A DNA stretch of 64,000 bases from Pseudomonas kuykendallii (GTDB lineage Bacteria; Pseudomonadota; Gammaproteobacteria; Pseudomonadales; Pseudomonadaceae): positions 124,001 through 188,000 of the forward strand of contig NZ_FNNU01000006.1 of NCBI RefSeq assembly GCF_900106975.1. The letters are read 5' to 3'. A program made the position numbers and the translations under genes. A model generated the notes under the pieces. It was not told the DNA's origin and made no database searches. It saw nothing but the letters and a program-made list of their open reading frames with translations. Positions 57,455 through 64,000 of this stretch are shown one piece after another. Numbering within the stretch: the first letter of the stretch is position 1; each line of letters begins with the position of its first letter.

Positions 57455-60400
57455 ATGAAAAGAATGCTGATTAACGCGACTCAACCCGAAGAGTTGCGTG
57501 TCGCGCTGGTAGATGGCCAGAAACTCTACGACCTCGACATCGAATCGGGCGCCCGTGAGCAGAAGAAGGCCAACATCTACAAAGGCCGAATCACCCGCGT
57601 AGAACCCAGCCTGGAAGCCGCCTTCGTCGACTTCGGCGCCGATCGCCACGGCTTCCTGCCCCTCAAGGAAATTTCCCGCGAATACTTCAGCAAGGCCCCC
57701 GAAGGCCGCGTGAACATCAAGGAAGTCCTCAAGGAAGGCCAGGAAGTCATCGTCCAGGTCGAGAAAGAAGAACGCGGCAACAAGGGCGCTGCCCTGACCA
57801 CCTTCATCAGCCTGGCCGGTCGTTATCTGGTGCTGATGCCGAACAACCCCCGCGCCGGCGGCATCTCCCGCCGCATCGAAGGCGAAGAGCGCAACGAACT
57901 GCGCGAAGCGCTGAACGGCCTCGACGCCCCCGCCGACATGGGCCTGATCGTACGCACCGCCGGCCTCGGCCGCTCCAGCGAAGAACTGCAGTGGGACCTC
58001 GACTACCTGCTGCAACTCTGGACCGCGATCAAGGAAGCCTCGGTAGGCCGTAGCGCACCTTTCCTGATCTACCAGGAATCCAACGTCATCATCCGCGCCA
58101 TTCGCGACTACCTGCGCCAGGACATCGGCGAAGTACTGGTCGACAGCGTCGAAGCCCAGAACGAAGCGCTGAGCTTCATCCAGCAGGTGATGCCGCAGTA
58201 CGCCAGCAAGATCAAGCTGTATGAAGACAGTGTTCCGCTGTTCAACCGCTTCCAGATCGAAAGCCAGATCGAAACCGCCTTCCAGCGCGAAGTGAAGCTG
58301 CCGTCCGGCGGTTCCATCGTCATCGACCCGACCGAAGCCCTGGTGTCCATCGACATCAACTCGGCGCGTGCGACCAAAGGCGGCGATATCGAAGAAACCG
58401 CCCTGCAGACCAACCTGGAAGCGGCCGAAGAAATCGCCCGCCAACTGCGCCTGCGCGACATCGGCGGCCTGATCGTCATCGACTTCATCGACATGACCCC
58501 GGCGAAGAACCAGCGCGCCGTGGAAGAAAAGGTCCGCGAAGCCCTCGAGGCCGACCGCGCACGCATCCAGATCGGCCGCATCTCGCGTTTCGGCCTGCTG
58601 GAAATGTCGCGTCAGCGCCTGCGTCCGTCGCTGCGTGAAACCAGCGGCATCGTCTGCCCGCGCTGCAACGGCCAGGGCATCATTCGCGACGTCGAATCGC
58701 TGTCGCTGGCGATCCTGCGCCTGATCGAAGAAGAAGCCCTGAAAGACCGCACCGCCGAAGTCCGCGCCCGCGTTCCGTTCCAGGTAGCCGCTTTCCTGCT
58801 TAACGAGAAGCGCAACGCGATCACCAAGATCGAGCTGCGTACCCGTGCACGCATCTTCATTCTGCCGGACGACCACCTGGAAACCCCGCACTTCGAGGTG
58901 CAGCGCCTGCGCGACGACAGCCCCGAGCTGCTCGCCGGCCAGTCCAGCTACGAAATGGCGGCGGTCGAGGAAGAGGAAGTCCAGCCGGTCAGCGCCACGC
59001 GCACCCTGGTTCGCCAGGAAGCAGTGGTCAAGACCGTTTCCCCCGAGCGCCCTGCCCCGGCACCGACCGCTCCGGTCGCTGCCGCACAACCGGCCGCCAG
59101 CGCGCCAGAACCGAGCCTGTTCAAGGGCCTGGTGAAGTCCCTGGTCAGCCTGTTCGCCAGCAAGGAAGAAGCCGTCGCCCAACCGACCGAGCAGAAGCCC
59201 GCCGCGCAGCGTCCGCAGCGCAGCGACGAACGCCGCAATGGTCGTCAGCAGAACCGTCGTCGCGACGGTGGCCGTGACAACCGCGAGCCGCGTGAAGCGC
59301 GCGCCAACAGCGAAGAGCGCAAACCACGCGAAGAACGCCAGCCCCGTGAGGACCGCGCACCGCGCGAAGAGCGTGCCCCCCGCGAAGAACGCGCACCTCG
59401 TGAAGCCCGCGAGCCGCGCGAAGGTCAGGAAACCCGCCGCGAGCGCACGCCGCGCGAGCCGCGTGAAGCCCGTGGTGGCGAAGAGCGTCCGACCCGCGAG
59501 CTGCGTGAGCCACGCGAGCCGCGTGAAGCCCGCGAGCCGCGCGAACTGCGTGAGCCCCGCGAGCCGCGCGAAACCCGTGAGCCGCGTGAAGAGCGTCAGC
59601 CACGCGAGGCCGGCGAAGGCCGTCGTGAACGCACCGAGCGCGCCCCGCGTGAAGAGCGTCAACCGCGCGCCGAGCAGCCGGTGGTGACCGACGAGGAACT
59701 GCTGAACAACGAAGAAGTGATCGAGGAAAGCAACGAAGGCAGCGATGACGACCGTCCGCGTCGCCGTTCGCGCGGCCAGCGTCGCCGCAGCAACCGTCGT
59801 GAGCGTCAGCGTGACGCCAATGGCGAGATCATCGAGAACGAGGAAGGTGAAAGCGCGGAAACGTCGGACAATGCGCCTGCCGCTGCCGACATCGCCGTTG
59901 CGGCCGCCGTGGCCAGTTCGCTGGCTGCAGCGCCTACCGAAGGCGACGAGCCGGCAAGCACTCCGGCCCAGGTCGAGGCCGCTCCTGTCGCCGACGACGC
60001 ACCGGTTGCCGAAACCACCTACGTTCAGCCCATCGCCGAAGCCAGCGAGCCCGCCGCCGTGGAATCCGCCGAAGCACCGGTACAGACCCAGGACAGCGAA
60101 CTGCCCGTCCCGGTCGAAGCCGAGCCGGTGGCTCCGTTGGTGAGCGAAGCACCTGCGCCCGTCGAGCCGATCGCCGAGCCGGTCAGCGAGCCCGTTGCCG
60201 AAGTCGAAACGCCGAGCGAAGTCGCCGTCGTCGAGCCGGCCGCTCCGATCATCGAAGCCCCGCAGGCCGAAGGCGTCGTGGTCGAACAGGCTGCCGGCGG
60301 CCGTGCACCGAACGATCCGCGTGAAGTGCGTCGCCGTCGTCTGGAAGCCGAGCGTCTCGCGCGTGAAGCTGCCGAAGCCGCCACCGTCGGTGAAACCGCC

Positions 60401-60670
60401 TCGCAGGTCGAAGTGCCCTCGGTCGGCGAAGCACAGCCCGAGCCGGTCGCCGAGTACGCGTCCGAACTGGGTCAGGCGCCGGTCGCTGCCGAGCCGATGA
60501 TCGAGGCCGAAGAACCGGCCGCACCGGCAGCCATCCAGCCGGTGGCCGAGACGGAGATCGAAGTCGCCCCGCAAACGCTGGAAGCGCAAGCCGAACAGGC
60601 TGCTACCCGCGCACCGGAGCCGACCGAGGTCGAAGCCCAGAACGAAGACGAGGAAAAACCGAAGGTTTGA
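57455..60670 (+). CDS. rne: Ribonuclease E
   Basis: 1071 residues, essential endoribonuclease and scaffold of the RNA degradosome. The start [22 protein letters not shown] is the conserved one (ATG 57455); upstream in-frame codons are rejected. The catalytic half has an S1 domain (about 35-120), metal Asp residues in [14 protein letters not shown] (near 300) and [14 protein letters not shown], and the zinc link CPRCNGQG. The C-terminal half (from about 510) is disordered: Arg/Glu/Pro tandem repeats at about 610-742, an acidic and Ala/Pro/Glu-rich stretch, and the basic segment [20 protein letters not shown]. Confidence 0.97.
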   Translation: MKRMLINATQPEELRVALVDGQKLYDLDIESGAREQKKANIYKGRITRVEPSLEAAFVDFGADRHGFLPLKEISREYFSKAPEGRVNIKEVLKEGQEVIVQVEKEERGNKGAALTTFISLAGRYLVLMPNNPRAGGISRRIEGEERNELREALNGLDAPADMGLIVRTAGLGRSSEELQWDLDYLLQLWTAIKEASVGRSAPFLIYQESNVIIRAIRDYLRQDIGEVLVDSVEAQNEALSFIQQVMPQYASKIKLYEDSVPLFNRFQIESQIETAFQREVKLPSGGSIVIDPTEALVSIDINSARATKGGDIEETALQTNLEAAEEIARQLRLRDIGGLIVIDFIDMTPAKNQRAVEEKVREALEADRARIQIGRISRFGLLEMSRQRLRPSLRETSGIVCPRCNGQGIIRDVESLSLAILRLIEEEALKDRTAEVRARVPFQVAAFLLNEKRNAITKIELRTRARIFILPDDHLETPHFEVQRLRDDSPELLAGQSSYEMAAVEEEEVQPVSATRTLVRQEAVVKTVSPERPAPAPTAPVAAAQPAASAPEPSLFKGLVKSLVSLFASKEEAVAQPTEQKPAAQRPQRSDERRNGRQQNRRRDGGRDNREPREARANSEERKPREERQPREDRAPREERAPREERAPREAREPREGQETRRERTPREPREARGGEERPTRELREPREPREAREPRELREPREPRETREPREERQPREAGEGRRERTERAPREERQPRAEQPVVTDEELLNNEEVIEESNEGSDDDRPRRRSRGQRRRSNRRERQRDANGEIIENEEGESAETSDNAPAAADIAVAAAVASSLAAAPTEGDEPASTPAQVEAAPVADDAPVAETTYVQPIAEASEPAAVESAEAPVQTQDSELPVPVEAEPVAPLVSEAPAPVEPIAEPVSEPVAEVETPSEVAVVEPAAPIIEAPQAEGVVVEQAAGGRAPNDPREVRRRRLEAERLAREAAEAATVGETASQVEVPSVGEAQPEPVAEYASELGQAPVAAEPMIEAEEPAAPAAIQPVAETEIEVAPQTLEAQAEQAATRAPEPTEVEAQNEDEEKPKV
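59283..59680 (+). repeat. REPRE-type coding repeats in RNase E
   Basis: Degenerate tandem units encoding EPRE, APRE, QPRE and REPRE (DNA pattern around CGCGAGCCGCGTGAA) cover about 130 codons of the RNase E C-terminal half. The array is long enough to vary in copy number by slippage or recombination. Confidence 0.85.
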
Positions 60671-60686
60671 TCGAGTCCGAGTGACG

Positions 60687-60718
60687 AAAAAGGGGATGCC
60701 ATTGGCATCCCCTTTTTT
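60687..60718 (+). terminator. Terminator of rne
   Basis: Perfect 14-bp stem AAAAAGGGGATGCC/GGCATCCCCTTTTT with a 3-base loop, 17 bp after the stop. Confidence 0.95.
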
Positions 60719-60774
60719 ATTTCTCCGGCGGACGGTGCGCTACGCACCTCGAGGCATCGCCATGACGGGCGAAG

Positions 60775-61794
60775 TCAGAGCAGGTTAGGTTCCATTTCCA
60801 GTTCGACGCCGAAACGCTCGGCGATATCCGCCTGGATGTTTCGCGCAAGCGCCAGCAACTGGTTGCCGCTGGCCGCGCCGTAGTTCACCAGCACCAGGGC
60901 CTGCAGACGGTGAACACCCGCGTCGCCCTCGCGGAAGCCTTTCCAGCCGGCGCGATCGATCAGCCAGCCGGCCGCCAGCTTCACCTGGCCATCGGGCTGC
61001 GCGAACGCCACCAGGTCGGCATGCTCGGCGCGTAGGCGAGCGGCCTGCTCGGCGCTCACCAGCGGGTTCTTGAAGAAGCTGCCGGCGTTGCCCAGTTTGG
61101 CGGGATCGGGCAGTTTCTCGCGGCGAATGGCGCAGACCGCGCGACTGACGTCCGCCGGCGTCGGCGCACTGACGCCCTGCTCCGCCAGCTTCTGCCGCAA
61201 CGGGCCGTAATCGAGGTGCAGGGTTGCGGTACGACTCAGGGAGAAACGCACACGCAGGATCAGCCAGCGCCCGGCTTCGCGCTTGAAGCGGCTGTCACGG
61301 TAACCGAAGGCGCACTCCTCCAGGCTGAAATCGCGCAGGTCGCCGGTCTGCCGATCGAGCGCGGTCAGACCGGCGAACACGTCCTTGATCTCGACGCCAT
61401 AGGCACCGATGTTCTGCATCGGCGCGGCGCCGACCGTGCCGGGAATCAGGCTGAGGTTTTCCAGGCCGGCCAGGCCCATGTCCAGGGTGGCAAGAACGAA
61501 GTCGTGCCAGGGTTCGCCGGCTTCGGCCTCGACCAGCACGCGTTCGCCGTCGTCGACCAGGACACGAATGCCCCGGCTGGTCAGGCGCAACACCAGCGCA
61601 TCGACATCGCCGGTCAACAGCAGGTTGCTGCCGCCGCCGATGGGCAGCAGAGGCAGCCCCTCGTGCGCGGCGATCCGCAACGCCTCGCGCACCTCACCAT
61701 CGTTTCGGGCCTCGGCGAACAGCCGGGCCCGCACGTCGACGCCAAAGGTATTGAGGGGTTTGAGCGAGACATCGTGCTGCAGCGACAGGCTCAC
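60775..61794 (-). CDS. murB: UDP-N-acetylenolpyruvoylglucosamine reductase
   Basis: 339 residues, GTG start overlapping the ptpA stop (GTGA). FAD enzyme of peptidoglycan precursor synthesis: LKPLNTFGVDVRARL, PLLPIGGGSNLLLTGD, LSLIPGTVGAAPMQNIGAYG, FGYRDSRFK, GNAGSFFKNP. The GTG gives the family length; an upstream extension lies inside ptpA and is rejected. Confidence 0.96.
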   Translation of the reverse strand: MSLSLQHDVSLKPLNTFGVDVRARLFAEARNDGEVREALRIAAHEGLPLLPIGGGSNLLLTGDVDALVLRLTSRGIRVLVDDGERVLVEAEAGEPWHDFVLATLDMGLAGLENLSLIPGTVGAAPMQNIGAYGVEIKDVFAGLTALDRQTGDLRDFSLEECAFGYRDSRFKREAGRWLILRVRFSLSRTATLHLDYGPLRQKLAEQGVSAPTPADVSRAVCAIRREKLPDPAKLGNAGSFFKNPLVSAEQAARLRAEHADLVAFAQPDGQVKLAAGWLIDRAGWKGFREGDAGVHRLQALVLVNYGAASGNQLLALARNIQADIAERFGVELEMEPNLL

Positions 61795-62255
61795 AACTGT
61801 GCCCTCAGGTCGGCGAGCAAGGCGGCGCCGGCGCACTCGATGAGATCGAGCACCTGGTCGAAACCGTCGGCGCCGCCGTAATAGGGATCGGGAACCTCCT
61901 GTTCGGCCTGGCCGCAACGGCGCAGGAAAAGATCCAGTTCCGCCCGCGACGTGGCGGGGCGCAGCGCCTGCAGGTCGCGCAGGTTGCTCCGGTCCATTGC
62001 CAGGATCAGGTCAAAACGCTGGAAGTCAGCAACCTCGAACTGGCGGGCGCGGAGATCGTCGAGCGCGTAGCCGCGCTGCCGCGCCGCACGCGCGGTACGG
62101 CTGTCAGGCGCCTTGCCGACGTGCCAGTCGCCGGTGCCGGCGGAGTCGACCTCGATTTCATCCTGCAAACCGGCGGCGCGCACCTGATGACGGAACACGC
62201 CCTCGGCGGTCGGGGAGCGGCAGATGTTGCCGAGGCAGACGAACAGCACCTTCAC
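61791..62255 (-). CDS. ptpA: Low molecular weight protein tyrosine phosphatase
   Basis: 154 residues. P-loop CLGNICRSP (Cys7) and the general-acid Asp in VPDPYYGGADGFD. Dephosphorylates phosphotyrosine proteins or small phosphates; physiological substrate unknown here. Lies 3 bp after kdsB and overlaps murB. Confidence 0.94.
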   Translation of the reverse strand: MKVLFVCLGNICRSPTAEGVFRHQVRAAGLQDEIEVDSAGTGDWHVGKAPDSRTARAARQRGYALDDLRARQFEVADFQRFDLILAMDRSNLRDLQALRPATSRAELDLFLRRCGQAEQEVPDPYYGGADGFDQVLDLIECAGAALLADLRAQL

Positions 62256-62258
62256 GGC

Positions 62259-63023
62259 TCAGCCTCCCAGCAGACGGCGAACCCGCTGCAGGTCTTCCGG
62301 CGTATCCACCCCGGTGGGCGGCGCCTCCAGCGCATCGCCGACATGGATACGCACGCCGTGCCAGAGCGCACGCAGCTGCTCCAGCGACTCGGCGCTTTCC
62401 AGCCAGCAGGGGCCCCAGGCGACGAAATCGAAGAGGAAGCTGGCGCGGTAGGCATAGATGCCGATGTGGCGGCGGTAGGGAATTCCCTCCGGCAGATGTT
62501 CGCGGCTGGCGGCGAAGGCGTCTCGCGCCCACGGCAGCGGCGCGCGGCTGAAGGTAAGCGCCAGGCCGTCGAGGTCGCTGACGACCTTGACCACGTTGGC
62601 GTTGAACAGGGACGCGACGTCCAGGATAGGCTCGGCCAGGGTGGCGATCCCCGCCTCGGGATGCGCCGCGAGGTTGCTCGCGACCTGGTCGATGATCGCG
62701 GGCGGAATCAGCGGCTCGTCGCCCTGCACGTTGACCACGATGGCGTCGTCGGCCAGGCCGAGCTGCACAGCCACCTCGGCCAGGCGGTCGGTGCCGGAAT
62801 TGTGGTCGGCGCGGGTCAGCAGCACGTCGGCGCCGAACGCGCGACAGGCCGCGACGATGCGCTCATCGTCGGTGGCGATCACCACGCGCCGGGCCGCGCT
62901 CTTGCGGGCCTGCTCCCAGACGTGACGGACCATCGGCTTGCCGGCGATCTCCTGCAGCGGCTTGCCAGGCAGGCGGCTGGAGGCATAGCGCGCCGGGATG
63001 ACCACGGTGAAATCGGCAGTCAT
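62259..63023 (-). CDS. kdsB: CMP-KDO synthetase
   Basis: 254 residues. Activates KDO as CMP-KDO for lipopolysaccharide. Blocks: [61 protein letters not shown]. Starts 1 bp after the stop of the Trm112-like gene. Confidence 0.96.
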   Translation of the reverse strand: MTADFTVVIPARYASSRLPGKPLQEIAGKPMVRHVWEQARKSAARRVVIATDDERIVAACRAFGADVLLTRADHNSGTDRLAEVAVQLGLADDAIVVNVQGDEPLIPPAIIDQVASNLAAHPEAGIATLAEPILDVASLFNANVVKVVSDLDGLALTFSRAPLPWARDAFAASREHLPEGIPYRRHIGIYAYRASFLFDFVAWGPCWLESAESLEQLRALWHGVRIHVGDALEAPPTGVDTPEDLQRVRRLLGG

Positions 63024-63024
63024 C

Positions 63025-63210
63025 TTACTTGTCCAGGCGCTCGTCGACGTTGAGGCTGCGCGCTTCGCTTTCCAGCATCACCGGGATGCCGTCGCGGATC
63101 GGATAGGCCAGGCCGGCGCCCTTGCTGATCAGCTCGGTCTTGTCCTCGCTGAGCTTCAGCGGGCCCTTGCAGACCGGGCAGGCCAGGATGTCGAGCAGTT
63201 TTAGGTCCAT
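63025..63210 (-). CDS. Trm112/YcaR-like small protein
   Basis: 61 residues. [19 protein letters not shown] with one CxxC pair, then [17 protein letters not shown], the Trm112/UPF0434 pattern. Bacterial members may activate methyltransferases or act with LPS genes; function here unknown. ATG at 63210; a longer reading into lpxK is rejected. Between lpxK and kdsB as in E. coli and P. aeruginosa. Confidence 0.93.
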   Translation of the reverse strand: MDLKLLDILACPVCKGPLKLSEDKTELISKGAGLAYPIRDGIPVMLESEARSLNVDERLDK

Positions 63211-63227
63211 GGGAAGTTCCTCGGGAG

Positions 63228-64000
63228 TCAGAGACGTTCGGGTAGCAGGTGCGCCAGTCGGGAATCGAACCAGGCGATGAAGGCGCCGGAAGGCTGCGCT
63301 TCTACCGCCAGGTACCACCAGTCCTCGGCGGCGAAGTCACGGCATTTCACCGCATCCTTTTCGGTCATCAGCAGTGGCAATGCGGGGCTGAACTGCAGCT
63401 GCTCCGCCGTGTAGCGGGCGTGATCGGCGAAGGCGTGCTCGATGGGACGCCAGTTTAGCGCCTCGAGGGTGGCGAAGAAACGCCGGGGGTTGCCGATGCC
63501 GGCCAGGGCATGCAACGCCTGCCCGGGCGGAAAATGATCGAGCGGACGGCGCTCGCCACTGCGCAGGTTGACCAGCGCCGAAGGACGCAACTGCAGGGCG
63601 AAACCCTCGGCGGTGTCCTCGCCGGCACCGTTGAACAGCACGGCGTCGACCTCGGCGAGACGCTCGGCCGGCTCCCGCAGCGGACCAGCGGGCAGGCAGC
63701 GACGGTTGCCGAGACCACGTGCGGCGTCGATCAGCACCAGTTCGAGGTCGCGCGCCAGGCGGTAATGCTGCAGGCCGTCGTCGCAGAGGATCAGGTCGGG
63801 CGCTTCGTCGTCCACCAGCGCGCGTACCGCGCGCGCGCGATCGGGGTCTATTACCAGCGCCACGCCGCTGCGCTGGACGATCATCAGCGGCTCGTCGCCC
63901 GCCTGTTCGGCGCTCTGCCCGGCACGCACGCGCCAGGGCAGTTGCGGCGGCCGGGCGCCGTAGCCGCGACTGACCACGCCGGCGCGCAGGCCGCGTGCGC
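63228..64000 (-). CDS. lpxK: Tetraacyldisaccharide 4'-kinase (5' end missing)
   Basis: At least 257 residues are visible; the frame stays open to the right edge, so the start lies outside the window. Codons before the apparent GTG at 63977 are in frame and read [13 protein letters not shown], which is conserved LpxK sequence, so this is a truncated gene and not a short one. Other blocks: [46 protein letters not shown]. Phosphorylates the lipid A precursor at the inner membrane. Confidence 0.95.
   Translation of the reverse strand, partial: ARGLRAGVVSRGYGARPPQLPWRVRAGQSAEQAGDEPLMIVQRSGVALVIDPDRARAVRALVDDEAPDLILCDDGLQHYRLARDLELVLIDAARGLGNRRCLPAGPLREPAERLAEVDAVLFNGAGEDTAEGFALQLRPSALVNLRSGERRPLDHFPPGQALHALAGIGNPRRFFATLEALNWRPIEHAFADHARYTAEQLQFSPALPLLMTEKDAVKCRDFAAEDWWYLAVEAQPSGAFIAWFDSRLAHLLPERL

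Noticed and set aside
59283-59680. Satellite or intergenic repeat
   Set aside because: The array is in frame within rne and encodes the REPRE protein repeats.
57293-60589. 1098-codon open frame on the minus strand opposite rne
   Set aside because: It mirrors the rne codon pattern in high-GC DNA, its product is low-complexity Gly/Phe/Arg/Leu/Ala sequence without domains, and rne is certain.

Overview
The window is a continuous stretch of Pseudomonas chromosome, high in GC and densely coding. It lacks insertion sequences, phage genes, tRNA, rRNA and CRISPR arrays. Gene content and order resemble the P. aeruginosa/P. citronellolis side of the genus: a pqqABCDE cluster, the atu cluster for acyclic terpenes, and then the run etfBA, ETF-QO, tatD, pilZ, holB, tmk, mltG, pabC, fabF, acpP, fabG, fabD, plsX, rpmF, yceD, maf, sppA, rluC, rne, murB, ptpA, kdsB, lpxK, familiar from P. 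aeruginosa. The species call is inferred from gene content, not from a marker gene.

1-11 kb is a periplasmic alcohol/diol oxidation region. It has PQQ biosynthesis (pqqABCDE), an ErcA-type iron alcohol dehydrogenase, an AcoR-type sigma-54 activator, a lactaldehyde/glycolaldehyde dehydrogenase (aldA) and a quinohaemoprotein alcohol dehydrogenase. A good sigma-54 promoter lies in front of the quinohaemoprotein gene, with a TGTCGCA/TGCGACA inverted repeat at enhancer distance; a related palindrome lies in front of ercA and the activator. 11-16.3 kb holds an SdsA1-type alkyl sulfatase, an SDR, a CurA-like reductase and pyrF, with a decayed tandem duplication between the last two. 16.3-20.5 kb is ethanolamine catabolism (permease, eutB, eutC) behind a second sigma-54 promoter.

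21.4-32 kb is the acyclic terpene utilisation cluster: atuR divergent from atuABCDEFG. The two parts of the AtuR operator are visible as 16-bp mutual reverse complements. Start regions of atuB, atuD, atuF and atuG carry AACAACAA-type CA motifs expected to bind Hfq/Crc, and four of the gaps carry a GTAGGGTG-type inverted repeat. The expected acyl-CoA ligase atuH is not downstream of atuG. 32-36.2 kb holds a small lipoprotein, a MocR-type regulator and a cassette of solute-binding protein, DUF4398 lipoprotein and OmpA lipoprotein.

36.4-40.1 kb encodes the electron-transfer route (EtfBA and ETF-QO) that would take electrons from AtuD and other acyl-CoA dehydrogenases to ubiquinone; a PsrA-like box lies between the divergent units. 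40.1-64 kb is the conserved housekeeping block: fatty acid synthesis initiation, DNA polymerase delta prime, thymidylate kinase, MltG, PilZ, RNase E with a long leader, and murein/LPS precursor enzymes. lpxK is cut by the right edge. No wholly new system was found; the most useful new observations are the regulatory sites listed in the findings.
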